Shown here: in pieces, positions 34,149 to 42,245 of the stretch | Numbering within the stretch: position 1 is the stretch's first letter | Layout: every line of letters begins with the position of its first letter | DNA from: Nitrospirillum pindoramense | GTDB lineage: Bacteria; Pseudomonadota; Alphaproteobacteria; Azospirillales; Azospirillaceae | DNA length: 55,505 bases | Assembly: GCF_007827955.1 (NCBI RefSeq) | Contig: NZ_VITR01000023.1 | Span: 1 to 55,505 of the forward strand | Reading direction: 5' to 3' | Notes under the pieces: generated by a model | What the model was told of the DNA's origin: nothing | The model's database searches: none | Seen by the model: the letters and a program-made list of their open reading frames with translations, nothing else | Translations under genes and position numbers: made by a program

Positions 34149-34626
34149 GGGCCGCCTCCGCCGCTTCTTCGTCTGGCGCCGGTTCGGCGTCCGCCCTGTC
34201 CGGGCTGGCGGCCTGGTGGCGCTCCGGCCAGATCTCGACGCTGATCTCCTGCACCAGGCTCTCGCCGCGCTGCAGCCGACGGCCCAGGGTGGCGATGTAG
34301 TTCTGGTAGCGCTGCGTGCCTTGGGCCTTGGCGGCGGCCTGGTGCTCGGCGGGGATGGGCATGGTCACCGACAGCCAGAAGCGCACGAACAGCGCCTGGG
34401 CCTCGATGGCGATGGTCAGGTCGCGCTCCACCCGCTCCAGCTGCCGCGACAGCCGGTCCAGGCGGCGGGCGTAGGCGGCCTCGCGCCGGTCCAGCGCGTC
34501 CGGCGACAGGAAGGAGGCCACCGCCGCCTCCACCAACTGCGACCGATGCACGCCCTGGCGCAGGGCCAGGGCGGTCAGCTGGTCGGCCAGCTTGGGATCG
34601 AAATAGCAGTTAAGGCGGCTCTTCAT
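34141..34626 (-). CDS. CopG/RHH-type conjugation accessory protein
   Basis: 161 aa from the ATG at 34626; a GTG at 34632 that overlaps the traG stop is also possible. The N-terminus MKSRLNCYFDPKLADQLTALALRQGVHRSQLVEAAVASF (quoted as SRLNCYFDPKLADQL) fits a ribbon-helix-helix fold. A charged helical region (RRLDRLSRQLERVERDL) and an acidic tail follow. Genes of this type sit between traG and trbB in Trb elements and may regulate the operon or assist coupling. Confidence 0.8.
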   Translation of the reverse strand: MKSRLNCYFDPKLADQLTALALRQGVHRSQLVEAAVASFLSPDALDRREAAYARRLDRLSRQLERVERDLTIAIEAQALFVRFWLSVTMPIPAEHQAAAKAQGTQRYQNYIATLGRRLQRGESLVQEISVEIWPERHQAASPDRADAEPAPDEEAAEAAHV

Positions 34627-34628
34627 GG

Positions 34629-36605
34629 TCACAGCCCCATGCCGTCATCGGGGTCGAGCGCCGCCGCCCGGGCGATGGGCAGCCTGGCCATCACCCGCTG
34701 GCGTGGCCCCTCGTCATCGGGCCCGTCGTCGGCCACGGAAAACTCATCGGTGGGGTCCAGGGGCGGAGCGGCCTGTTCATGACCGGCAAGGTCCGGCTCC
34801 TGCCGGATGCCACCCTCCTCGTCCTCGGCACCGCCCGCGCCGCCGCCGGGTCCGGTGGGCTCGCCCAAGGCCGGCCGGCCCGACCAGTCGTCGGGCCGGC
34901 CCGGGGGGCGGTCGGGATAGACAGTGTCGTTGAGCACCGGCGCCGGCAGGACGCGGTCGCGCAGTTGCGGCTCCTCGTAATAGCGCAGCTTGCGTGCCCG
35001 GATGGGTGGCGTACCCGCCACCATCACCAGCTCATCGGTGGCCGGCAGTTGCATGACCTCGCCCGGCGTCAGCAGGGGGCGCGCCGTCTCCTGCCGGCTC
35101 ACCATCAGGTGGCTGAGCCAGGGCGCCAGGCGGTGACCGGCGTAGTTGTTCATGGCCCGCTGCTCGGTGGCCGTGCCCAGGGCGTCGGAGATGCGCCGGG
35201 CCGTGCGCTCGTCGTTGGTGGCGAAGCACACCCGGATGTGGCAGTTGTCCAGGATGGCGTCGTGCTCGCCATAGGCCTTCTGGATCTGGTTCAGCGACTG
35301 GGCGATGAGGAAGGCACGGATGCCGTAGCCGGCCTGGAAGGCCAGCGCGGTCTCGAAGAAATCCAGCCGGCCCAGCGCGGGAAACTCGTCCAGCATCATC
35401 AGCAGGCGCCGGCACCGGGCGGGGTTGTCCAGGCGCTCCGTCAGCCGGCGGCCGATCTGGTTCAGCACCAGGCGGATCAGCGGCTTCGTACGGCTGATGT
35501 CCGAGGGGGGCACCACCAGGTAGAGCGACACCGGCCGCCCGCCCTCCATGAGGTCGGTGATGCGCCAGTCGCACCGCCCGGTCACCTTGGCCACCACCGG
35601 GTCGCGGTAGAGGCCCAGGAAGGACATGGCGGTGGACAGCACGCCGCTGCGCTCGTTCTCCGACTTGTTCAGCAACTCCCGCGCCGCCTGGGCCACAACA
35701 GGGTGCACCTGGTCGCCCAGATGCCGGGTCCGCATCATGACGCGCAGGGTGCGGTCGATGGGCCGGGCCGGGTCGGAGAGGAAGGCGGCCACGCCGGCCA
35801 GCGTCTTATCGGCCTCGGCATAGAGGACGTGCAGGATGGTCCCCACCAGCAGGGCGTGGCTGGTCTTCTCCCAATGGTTCCGCCGCTCCAGCGCCCCATC
35901 CGGATCGACCAGGATGTCGGCCACGTTCTGGACGTCGCGGACCTCGCACGCCCCCAGCCGCACCTCCAGCAGCGGGTTGTACGCGGCGGACCGGGGATTG
36001 GTGGGATCGAACAGCAGGCAGTGGGAGAACAGGGCGCGCCAGCCGGCGGTGACCGCCCAGTTCTCTCCCTTGAGGTCATGGACCAGGACGCTCTCCGTCC
36101 AGGTCAGCAGGGTGGGCACCACCAGCCCGACGCCCTTGCCGCTGCGAGTGGGCGCGAACACCAAGACGTGCTCCGGCCCATCATGGCGCAGGTAGCGCCG
36201 GCCCATCCGCCCCAGCATCACACCGGCATCGGCCAGCAGGCCGGCGCCGCGCACCTCCTCGGCCACCGCCCAGCGGGCCGACCCGTAGGTGGCCACCTGG
36301 CCGGCGGCGCGGGCGCGCAGGGTGGAGCCGACCACCGCCACCAGCAGGGCACCAACGCCGCCGGCACTGGCGATGCAGGCGCCGACCAGGAAGACGCGCG
36401 GGGCATAGGCGTCGAAGCGCAGCCACCAGAGGAAGAACAGTTCGGGGCGATAGACGGGGCTGGCGCCCAGGAAGAACCAGGGCGGCCCCAAGGCGGGGGC
36501 ATGGCCCAAGCGCCAGGCCACCCACTGGGTGGCAAGCCAGACGCCGGCCAGCACCAACACCAGTGCCGCCGCGATCTGACCCCAGAGGATGCGCCCGCCG
36601 GTCAT
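34629..36605 (-). CDS. traG: TraG (VirD4-like) coupling protein
   Basis: 658 aa. N-terminal transmembrane helices (ALVLVLAGVWLATQWVAW, GGVGALLVAVVGSTLRARA), then the P-loop FAPTRSGKGVGLVVPTLL at about 150 and Walker B LMMLDEFPALGRLDFF. The C-terminal part has QSLNQIQKAYGEHDAILDNC and ATNDERTARRISDALG. It docks the relaxase-DNA complex to the channel. First gene of the operon that continues with the RHH gene and trbB to trbI. Confidence 0.94.
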   Translation of the reverse strand: MTGGRILWGQIAAALVLVLAGVWLATQWVAWRLGHAPALGPPWFFLGASPVYRPELFFLWWLRFDAYAPRVFLVGACIASAGGVGALLVAVVGSTLRARAAGQVATYGSARWAVAEEVRGAGLLADAGVMLGRMGRRYLRHDGPEHVLVFAPTRSGKGVGLVVPTLLTWTESVLVHDLKGENWAVTAGWRALFSHCLLFDPTNPRSAAYNPLLEVRLGACEVRDVQNVADILVDPDGALERRNHWEKTSHALLVGTILHVLYAEADKTLAGVAAFLSDPARPIDRTLRVMMRTRHLGDQVHPVVAQAARELLNKSENERSGVLSTAMSFLGLYRDPVVAKVTGRCDWRITDLMEGGRPVSLYLVVPPSDISRTKPLIRLVLNQIGRRLTERLDNPARCRRLLMMLDEFPALGRLDFFETALAFQAGYGIRAFLIAQSLNQIQKAYGEHDAILDNCHIRVCFATNDERTARRISDALGTATEQRAMNNYAGHRLAPWLSHLMVSRQETARPLLTPGEVMQLPATDELVMVAGTPPIRARKLRYYEEPQLRDRVLPAPVLNDTVYPDRPPGRPDDWSGRPALGEPTGPGGGAGGAEDEEGGIRQEPDLAGHEQAAPPLDPTDEFSVADDGPDDEGPRQRVMARLPIARAAALDPDDGMGL

Positions 36606-36747
36606 CTGTCCCGTCCCGCTTGATAGAGGCGGGATAGATAAAGAAGACCCGATTCAGGCTAGCGCAACAGCCAACAGCCGCCGTCGTAGGGCAGCGTAGA
36701 AATAGAAACGGCCGGCGGAGTGGCCCGTCAGGACGACGTCCATCGAC

Positions 36748-36780
36748 TTGACATCAGCCAATGTAACCCCAAGTATGGGG
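36748..36780 (+). promoter_or_regulatory. Promoter and palindromic operator of toxin-antitoxin pair 1
   Basis: TTGACA (36748-36753) and AAGTAT (36771-36776) are 17 bases apart. The inverted repeat CCCC-AAGTAT-GGGG (36767-36780) overlaps the -10 box, as expected for self-repression. The antitoxin ATG is at 36800. The 36606-36747 part probably holds the traG promoter. Confidence 0.55.
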
Positions 36781-36799
36781 CAGAGTTGGAGACCTCACT

Positions 36800-37426
36800 A
36801 TGCCGAACATGCTCGAGTTCACCGCCGCCGAAGCCGCCTTCGTCCTGCGCGAACCCATCAAGGCGGTGCGCAAGGCCATGGACGAGGGGCCGGTGCAGGC
36901 CCGGCTGGTCACCAAGGCGGGCGGACCGGTGCGGGCCATCGCTTGGCGGGATCTGGTCTATCTCCACGCGGTCCGCACCCTGCGCGAGGAATTGACGCCC
37001 AAGGGCCGGACCGAGTTCTACCTGGCTCTGAAGCGGAGTCCTGCGGAGGGTACTCGGGAGGTACGGTTCGGCCGGCTGAGCGTGACAATGGACGCGTTCG
37101 AGGCGGAGGTCGAGGCGCGGGCGCAGGAATTGTCGGCGCTGGCCGACAAGGTCGAGTTCCGCGCCGATGGCGAGCCGTTGCTCAAGGGAACCGCCATCGA
37201 GGTGCATCGGATCGCGGCCCTGCTGGCCGGCGGCCTGTCGGCTGAGGAAATCCGCGACGATTATCCCTCGGTCACGCCTGCGATGGTGGACACAGCCAAG
37301 GCTTATGCCGACGTCCATCCCAAACCCGGGCGCCCCTATCCCCGGACGACGGTGAAGCGCGCCTTGCAAGGGGCCGGACTGGAAGCCTTGGATGAGGTGC
37401 TCGACGGCCCGGCCAGCGAGGCATGA
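36800..37426 (+). CDS. DUF433-domain antitoxin (pair 1)
   Basis: 208 aa. The N-terminal half looks like a DNA-binding HTH region (FTAAEAAFVLREPIKAVRKAMDEG) and the C-terminal half is a DUF433 domain (LLKGTAIEVHRIAALLAGGLSAEEIRDDYPSVTPAMVDTAKAYAD, cited as ALLAGGLSAEEIRDDYP). Such proteins are found as antitoxins of PIN-domain toxins. Its last four bases overlap the toxin start (ATGA at 37423). The promoter palindrome suggests autoregulation. It lies between traG and the relaxase on the opposite strand. Confidence 0.85.
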   Translation: MPNMLEFTAAEAAFVLREPIKAVRKAMDEGPVQARLVTKAGGPVRAIAWRDLVYLHAVRTLREELTPKGRTEFYLALKRSPAEGTREVRFGRLSVTMDAFEAEVEARAQELSALADKVEFRADGEPLLKGTAIEVHRIAALLAGGLSAEEIRDDYPSVTPAMVDTAKAYADVHPKPGRPYPRTTVKRALQGAGLEALDEVLDGPASEA

Positions 37427-37854
37427 AATACCTGCTCGACACCAACGTCTTCCGTGAGATCGGCAAGACAGCGCCACACGAGCATGTGAAGGCCTGGCTG
37501 GCGCAGGTGGATGATTCCGATCTGGCCCTCAGCACCATCACCGTGCGTGAGGTCATGAAGGGCGTGGAGAAGCTCCGGCGCACCAAACCCGACGTCGCGG
37601 CGGTAATCGAGACCCGGGTGCAGGCGAGCTTCGATGCCCTGGCGGACCGGATCCTTCCTGTCGACCGCGAGATCGCGGCCCTATGGGGCAGGTTGCTGGG
37701 CGCCAGCGAGAAACATACCGACGACACCGGATTGGCGGCCACGGCCCGCATCCATCGGCTGATCCTGGTGACCCGCAATTCCGCCAACGTGGCCGGGCGG
37801 GGCATCACCACCCTCGATCCCTACTCCGCGTCTCCCCGGATACGGCCCGCCTGA
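37423..37854 (+). CDS. PIN-domain toxin, VapC-like (pair 1)
   Basis: 143 aa. It starts YLLDTNVFREIGK with the first PIN aspartate. Further acidic positions lie in STITVREVMKGVEKL, LPVDREIAALWG and KHTDDTGLAATARIHRLILVTRN (cited as HTDDTGLAATA). VapC toxins are Mg-dependent ribonucleases, often cutting tRNA, held in check by the antitoxin encoded just upstream. The pair would stabilise the element in its host. The stop lies 21 bases from the convergent relaxase gene's stop. Confidence 0.9.
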   Translation: MKYLLDTNVFREIGKTAPHEHVKAWLAQVDDSDLALSTITVREVMKGVEKLRRTKPDVAAVIETRVQASFDALADRILPVDREIAALWGRLLGASEKHTDDTGLAATARIHRLILVTRNSANVAGRGITTLDPYSASPRIRPA

Positions 37855-37875
37855 CACCCCCTTTGCCCTATCCCG

Positions 37876-39162
37876 CTATCCCGGCGTAGGGCCACGACCC
37901 ACGGGGAATCCCCAATCGGCGATCCAGTCCGGCTCCTGGGGTGAAACCACCAGACCTGTCCGATGGCGGGTCACCCGGACTGTGCCACGGACGGGCAAGC
38001 TCGAACTATTGAGGTCGGCACCCAAGCGCAGGTAGTGGGACCGCCCCTCCTGGTCTTCGACAACGATGAACGGTCGGCCCGTCAACTCATCGTCCAAGCC
38101 CTTGACGGTGATTTGACCGACGATGGGGTAGGCCGGTCCCTCTTGCCCATGGACCACCACGTCACCGACCGCACGGCCCAGTCTCTGGTTCAGGGTGCGG
38201 ATGATGTCACCTCGTTGCCCCAAGGCACGCAGGGTTGGCTCGACGGCCACCGATAGCCGCCACTGTCCCACCCCCTCCACCGTCGCCAGCCCCAGAACCT
38301 GCAGGCGCTGGAGCCGGCCGATGAGCATCCCCTCAACGCCGCCTCCCTTCGGCCAACCCTGTCCGTCCGGCCGCAGGTCGATGACGCCGGCCTGGTCCGC
38401 CGCCGCGATCTGGGCCAAGGTCCGGTCCAGCTGCGTCCAACGCTCGGCCTCCACCTCCCGCGCCAGCTTGGTCCGGATCTCCCACTCCGAGCGTGGCCCC
38501 AGTTCCAGGGTGGCCAGCTCCTGGGCCCGAGCCCGCAGGCCCTGGGTGATGTAATTGCGGTGGACGACCAGGTCGCGCCCCGCCTCGTCCGTGCCGCGCA
38601 CGATCAGATGGACGTGGGGGTTGTCGGTGTTCCAGTGGTCGACCGCCACCCACTCCAGCTTGGTGCCCAGGTCGCGCTCCATGGTCCGCACCAGGTCGCG
38701 GGTGTAGGCCCGCAGATCGGTGAGGTCGGCCGCATCCTCCGGGCTGACAATGAAGCGGAAGTGGTGGCGGTCGTCCGCCGTCCGGTTGACGAACGCCCGC
38801 ACGTCGGCATCGTTGGTGTCCGCGCTGAACATCCGCGCCGGCTGACCGTCCTTGGTCACGCCCTCCCGGCGCAGATAGGCCAGGTGGGTTCCCAGCGGCG
38901 CCCCCCGCCGGCCGTGGCGGACGATGCGGGCCTTGACCACCACGCGTCGCCCCCGCCGGGCCAGCAGACCTCGGCTGAGCCTCCAGGCCATGCCAGCCCC
39001 CCGGCCGGCCATCCCACGCTTCGTGCGGGTGGAGACGACGCCCGCCTGGTCGCGCGCCACCAGCACCTTGGCCTTGAACAGGGGTGGCTGCCGCTCCGCC
39101 CGGAAGCGGCCCAGGCGGGGGCGCAGGAATGCGTCGGCATCGCGGTCACCACGGCGCGGCAT
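37876..39162 (-). CDS. RlxS-like relaxase with DUF3363 region, shortened
   Basis: 428 aa from the ATG at 39162; the frame is open to 39285. Relaxase motifs: KARIVRHGRRGAPLGTHLAYLRREGV, FNR-like FVNRTADDRHHFRFIVSPED, and the metal-binding HxH in DHWNTDNPHVHLIVRG. Then QGLRARAQELATLELGPRSE and RGDIIRTLNQRL of the DUF3363 part. Relatives I know are typically near 600 aa; here the protein stops after EPDWIADWGFP. About the last third is missing, exactly where the toxin-antitoxin pair begins. It should nick oriT and lead the strand into the recipient. Whether the short form works is unclear. Confidence 0.85.
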   Translation of the reverse strand: MPRRGDRDADAFLRPRLGRFRAERQPPLFKAKVLVARDQAGVVSTRTKRGMAGRGAGMAWRLSRGLLARRGRRVVVKARIVRHGRRGAPLGTHLAYLRREGVTKDGQPARMFSADTNDADVRAFVNRTADDRHHFRFIVSPEDAADLTDLRAYTRDLVRTMERDLGTKLEWVAVDHWNTDNPHVHLIVRGTDEAGRDLVVHRNYITQGLRARAQELATLELGPRSEWEIRTKLAREVEAERWTQLDRTLAQIAAADQAGVIDLRPDGQGWPKGGGVEGMLIGRLQRLQVLGLATVEGVGQWRLSVAVEPTLRALGQRGDIIRTLNQRLGRAVGDVVVHGQEGPAYPIVGQITVKGLDDELTGRPFIVVEDQEGRSHYLRLGADLNSSSLPVRGTVRVTRHRTGLVVSPQEPDWIADWGFPVGRGPTPG

Positions 39163-39192
39163 GACGGCCCCGTGCCAGCAAACCCCAGCTAA

Positions 39193-39227
39193 CCCGCCCC
39201 TCAGCGGGCGTAAGCGGCACGGCGCCC
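39193..39227. other. Candidate oriT
   Basis: Just upstream of the relaxase gene, an inverted repeat (CCCGC 39193-39197 / GCGGG 39204-39208) is followed by TAAGCGGCACGGCGCCC (39211-39227). The layout hairpin, then TAAG..GCGCCC, recalls nic regions of R1162/RP4-type relaxases. No gene is seen in 39163-39396. Confidence 0.35.
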
Positions 39228-39396
39228 AAAACCCGGCACTGTCCCGACGCAAGGCAATCCGCCCCTGACAACCCGTAAAACCCACCCCACGGCACCGCCT
39301 TTAATCTTGCCGTCCGTCGTCCATCGGGCTTTCTGGCGTTGATCCCCCGCCCCTCGCCGCCCTTAAGCGCCCGGCCCACGCTGTCGCGCCGCCCCC

Positions 39397-39975
39397 TCAC
39401 GGCGTGCTCCCGGCGTGGCTCAGCACGACGAACAGCCCCCGGTCCGGCGTCGACAGGTCCCTCGGGGCCTGGGTCCATCGCCCCAGCACCTGGGCGACAT
39501 AGCGCCGGGTCGCCACCGGAAGGGGCTGGCCGGTGCGGTGGTAAGTCAGCACACGGGCGGGCCCGGCATGGTAGGCGGCCAGGGCATCCACGGTCCCGAA
39601 GCGCTCCCGCAACTCCGCCAGGAACGCTGCACCCGCCAGCAGGTTGTCGCGCACCTGATAGGCGCTGGTGCCCAAGTGCAGGCGGGCCCGCATAGCGGCC
39701 CAAGTCCCCGGCATCAGTTGCGTCAGCCCCATGGCTCCCGCTGGTGAGGTGACGGTGGGGTCACCGGCGCTTTCCACCGCGACCACAGCGGTCAGCAAAG
39801 AGGGCGGCAGGTGGACACGCGCAGCCGCCTCCGCGATCTCGGGGGCGATCTCCGGCGCGACCCAGACCGGCCGACGTGCGGTCGTCGTCACGCACGGCGG
39901 TGGTGGCTGCAACGGCGCGAACAGCGGGCTGGCGGTGGCGAGGCCGCAGGCGGCAGCCAGGGTCAGGACGGGCAT
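39397..39975 (-). CDS. Lytic transglycosylase of the conjugation system
   Basis: 192 aa. A hydrophobic N-terminus (LTLAAACGLATASPLF) acts as signal. The SLT domain has the catalytic glutamate in LLTAVVAVESAGDP, then GAMGLTQLMPGTW, DNLLAGAAFLAELRERFG and ALAAYHAGPARV. It opens the peptidoglycan to let the secretion channel through (VirB1 role). In the same direction as TraF and the relaxase. Confidence 0.92.
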   Translation of the reverse strand: MPVLTLAAACGLATASPLFAPLQPPPPCVTTTARRPVWVAPEIAPEIAEAAARVHLPPSLLTAVVAVESAGDPTVTSPAGAMGLTQLMPGTWAAMRARLHLGTSAYQVRDNLLAGAAFLAELRERFGTVDALAAYHAGPARVLTYHRTGQPLPVATRRYVAQVLGRWTQAPRDLSTPDRGLFVVLSHAGSTP

Positions 39976-40165
39976 GGCGGCCTCCAGGTCGATAGCGACG
40001 ACGGGACGAGCGGAGCGCGGCCTTCAGCCACCGGGCTCGCCCGCGTCAAGGCCAAGCGCCGCTTGACCTTGACCCCGGCTGCGCGCGGCGGCGGACCGGA
40101 GGGCGGTCGGGACGACAGGATGTCGCCCCGGGGCCGAACAACAGGATGGGGAAGGACAGGCGGCG

Positions 40166-40684
40166 TCATGGGTCACGCCCCACCCAAAGCGGGGTCGCCT
40201 GGCCCAGGACGGCGGTCAGCGGCGTCGGGCCAAAATACCGGCCGTCCAGCGCGTCGGCGCGGTCGGGGTTCAGCAGCAGGACCTCGCCGAGGAACAGCCG
40301 CCGGCAGCCGTGCCAGGCGGTTAGCGGCCGCCCCTGGCCATCGGCCTCCCGCACTCGCGCCAGGGGGCGTCCGTCCACCAGCATCCAGCCGGCGCGGCCA
40401 CAGACCTGCTGCCCCGCCACCGCCGCCACCGGCTTCAGCAGGGGCACGCCCCAGGGCAGGTAGCCGCGATTCGCGTAGAGGCGGGCCTGGGCGGCGTCGG
40501 GCCGCACCAACAGGAGGGTGCCGGGGGCCGGGCCGCCATCGCCCAGGGGGCGGACGCGGTAGAGGCCGATGGGCGCGCTGGCGGTGGCGTTCCACACCAG
40601 CGCGGGCGTGCGGCCGGGTGGGGCCAGGACCAGCAGCAGCACGGCGGCCAGGCCCGCCAGCAAGGGGAAGGTCCGGCGCGTCAT
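40166..40684 (-). CDS. traF: TraF, S26-type pilin-processing peptidase
   Basis: 172 aa from the ATG at 40684, overlapping the DUF2840 stop by four bases. One N-terminal transmembrane segment (LLAGLAAVLLLVLAPPG), the nucleophilic serine in NATASAPIGLYRV, the general-base lysine in LLKPVAAVAGQQVC and the box RYFGPTP. TraF of RP4 trims and cyclises the TrbC pilin; the trbC gene lies 7 kb away in the same element. Confidence 0.9.
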   Translation of the reverse strand: MTRRTFPLLAGLAAVLLLVLAPPGRTPALVWNATASAPIGLYRVRPLGDGGPAPGTLLLVRPDAAQARLYANRGYLPWGVPLLKPVAAVAGQQVCGRAGWMLVDGRPLARVREADGQGRPLTAWHGCRRLFLGEVLLLNPDRADALDGRYFGPTPLTAVLGQATPLWVGRDP

Positions 40685-41166
40685 GCCCCCACCCCCCGGC
40701 GCCGGCACCAGGCGGCATGCTGATCCCGGCCGTAGCGCCGGGGGGCCTGCCCGCAGGCCAGGCGGTTGTGGGCATGGCGCCAATAGTCCGGCGCCACCGC
40801 CGCCGGATCGAAGCCGTCCGCCTCCAGCATGTCGATCAGTTCCAGCGTGCGCTTCACCCGGGGCCAGCCCGATAGACGCAGCAGGCTGTCACCGCCAGGG
40901 GTGATGCCGGGCACGGTGACGCGCCCCTCCCCCGCCGCGCAGGCCCGCAGGATGTCGATGCGGGAGAGGACGGTGCCGTGGGCGTTGCCCTCCCACCGCA
41001 CGTAGCCGAACACGGCCCCGGGGGCGAAGAACAGCAGGCGCCGCCGCCGGTCCAGCACCTGGTCCGCCACCGGATGACCGAAGCGCAGCCAGCGCTCGAT
41101 CCAGTCGCGGTGGAACACCAGTTCCACGCTGGTCAGGGGGCTGGTCAGGGAAGCCGACGCGGTCAT
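40681..41166 (-). CDS. DUF2840 protein
   Basis: 161 aa. Contains VELVFHRDWIERWLRFG, RRRLLFFAPGAVFGYVRWEGN and GTVLSRIDILRACAAGE, which is the DUF2840 pattern found beside traF in alphaproteobacterial conjugative elements. Function unknown. Overlaps both neighbours by four bases, so it is part of the parA-RHH-DUF2840-traF operon. Confidence 0.85.
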   Translation of the reverse strand: MTASASLTSPLTSVELVFHRDWIERWLRFGHPVADQVLDRRRRLLFFAPGAVFGYVRWEGNAHGTVLSRIDILRACAAGEGRVTVPGITPGGDSLLRLSGWPRVKRTLELIDMLEADGFDPAAVAPDYWRHAHNRLACGQAPRRYGRDQHAAWCRRRGVGA

Positions 41167-41411
41167 GACGGCCCCGCTCCGGCGCCGAAGCGCTCCTCCA
41201 GCATCGTCCGCAGCAGGTCGGCCACGGTGATACCCTGGTGAAAGGCCGCGACCTTGATGCGGCCGCGCAAGGCCGGCGTGACGTCGATGGTCAGGCGGGC
41301 GCTGTAGGCCTCGGCCTTGGGTGCAGCGCGGCCCTTGCCGTCGCCATCGACCCAGCGTTGGGCATCGTCGCGCGGGCGGGCACCGAGGACGGGGGCGGGC
41401 CGCCGGGTCAT
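41163..41411 (-). CDS. Small ribbon-helix-helix protein, probable ParA partner
   Basis: 82 aa, ATG at 41411 overlapping the parA stop (ATGA). The C-terminal half (ARLTIDVTPALRGRIKVAA ... ITVADLLRTMLEERFG) reads as an RHH domain of the ParG/CopG kind. It probably binds a centromere-like site or regulates the operon, working with ParA. No explicit centromere repeats were identified other than the iterons at 42179-42238. Confidence 0.75.
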   Translation of the reverse strand: MTRRPAPVLGARPRDDAQRWVDGDGKGRAAPKAEAYSARLTIDVTPALRGRIKVAAFHQGITVADLLRTMLEERFGAGAGPS

Positions 41412-42046
41412 GGCCGCCCCCGCAGCACCTCGGCGGCCAGCGCTGCCACCTCGCGCACCGCCGGCGACGCCCGGTCGATCTCCCGCGCCAGCAGGCCGGA
41501 CCCCGCCGCCTCGGCGTAGATCACCCGTTGGGCCAGGCTGGCCTCCAGCGCCGGCACGCCCAGGCTGGCGATGGCGCGCTGGACCTCCCGGGCGATGCGG
41601 GTGCGCACCACACGGCGGTTGACGACGAAGTGGGCCTTCAGCTCCGGCCGGTAGACACGGGCCTCGGCCACCAGGTCCAGCATGGCCTGGCTGGCCCAGA
41701 CGTCGAAGCCGGACGGCTGCACCGGCACCAGCACGCGCTCCGCCGCCAGCAGGGCGGAGCGCACCAGGGCGGTGGTGCGTGGCGGCCCGTCGATGACGAC
41801 GTGGGTGATGCCCCGCGCCAGGTCCGGCACCTCGCGGTGCAGGGTCTCCCGCGCCAAGCCCACCATGCCAAACAGCCGGCGGCGCCCCGCCCGTGCCCGC
41901 TGTTCCGCCCAGTCCTGGGCGGAGGCCTGGGGATCGGCGTCGACCAGCAGCACCGACGCCCCGGCCCGCGCCCACTCCCCGGCCAGATGCAGGGCCAAGG
42001 TGGTCTTGCCCGCCCCGCCCTTCTGCGTCAGCACGGCGACGATCAT
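41408..42046 (-). CDS. parA: ParA-family partition ATPase
   Basis: 212 aa. The deviant Walker A motif VLTQKGGAGKTTLALHLA is at the very N-terminus, followed by VLLVDADPQASAQDWA and THVVIDGPPRTTALVRSALL. No HTH extension, so it is the small plasmid-type (Ib) ParA, which needs a separate DNA-binding partner such as the RHH protein after it. With RepA and iterons it suggests that the excised element can replicate and be partitioned. Confidence 0.92.
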   Translation of the reverse strand: MIVAVLTQKGGAGKTTLALHLAGEWARAGASVLLVDADPQASAQDWAEQRARAGRRRLFGMVGLARETLHREVPDLARGITHVVIDGPPRTTALVRSALLAAERVLVPVQPSGFDVWASQAMLDLVAEARVYRPELKAHFVVNRRVVRTRIAREVQRAIASLGVPALEASLAQRVIYAEAAGSGLLAREIDRASPAVREVAALAAEVLRGRP

Positions 42047-42178
42047 GGCCGCCTCGCGCGCGGGCGCGGCCGTAGGGCACTACCCTCAACAACAACCAAG
42101 AGTCTATTAAGAGTCATAGAGTCAGGGATTCGGCCAGGGCGAATTCGCAAGCTCTGCCAATGGCTTGCCGACCACCCC

Positions 42179-42238
42179 CACGCCTGATCCACCGTCGAAT
42201 CACGCCTGATCCACCGTGGCGGCACGCCTGATCCACCG
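42179..42238 (-). repeat. Three 22-bp iterons, candidate replication origin
   Basis: CACGCCTGATCCACCG occurs at 42179, 42201 and 42223, exactly 22 bases apart, in the gap between repA (ends 42246) and parA. On the minus strand the unit reads GGTGGATCAGGCGTG. Evenly spaced direct repeats beside an initiator gene are the usual binding sites of that initiator, so this is a probable oriV. The adjoining 42050-42178 part is partly AT-richer. Confidence 0.75.
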
Positions 42239-42245
42239 AGAGGAT

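Noticed and set aside
34779-36623. 614-codon plus-strand frame
   Set aside because: Antisense to traG with no recognisable domain.
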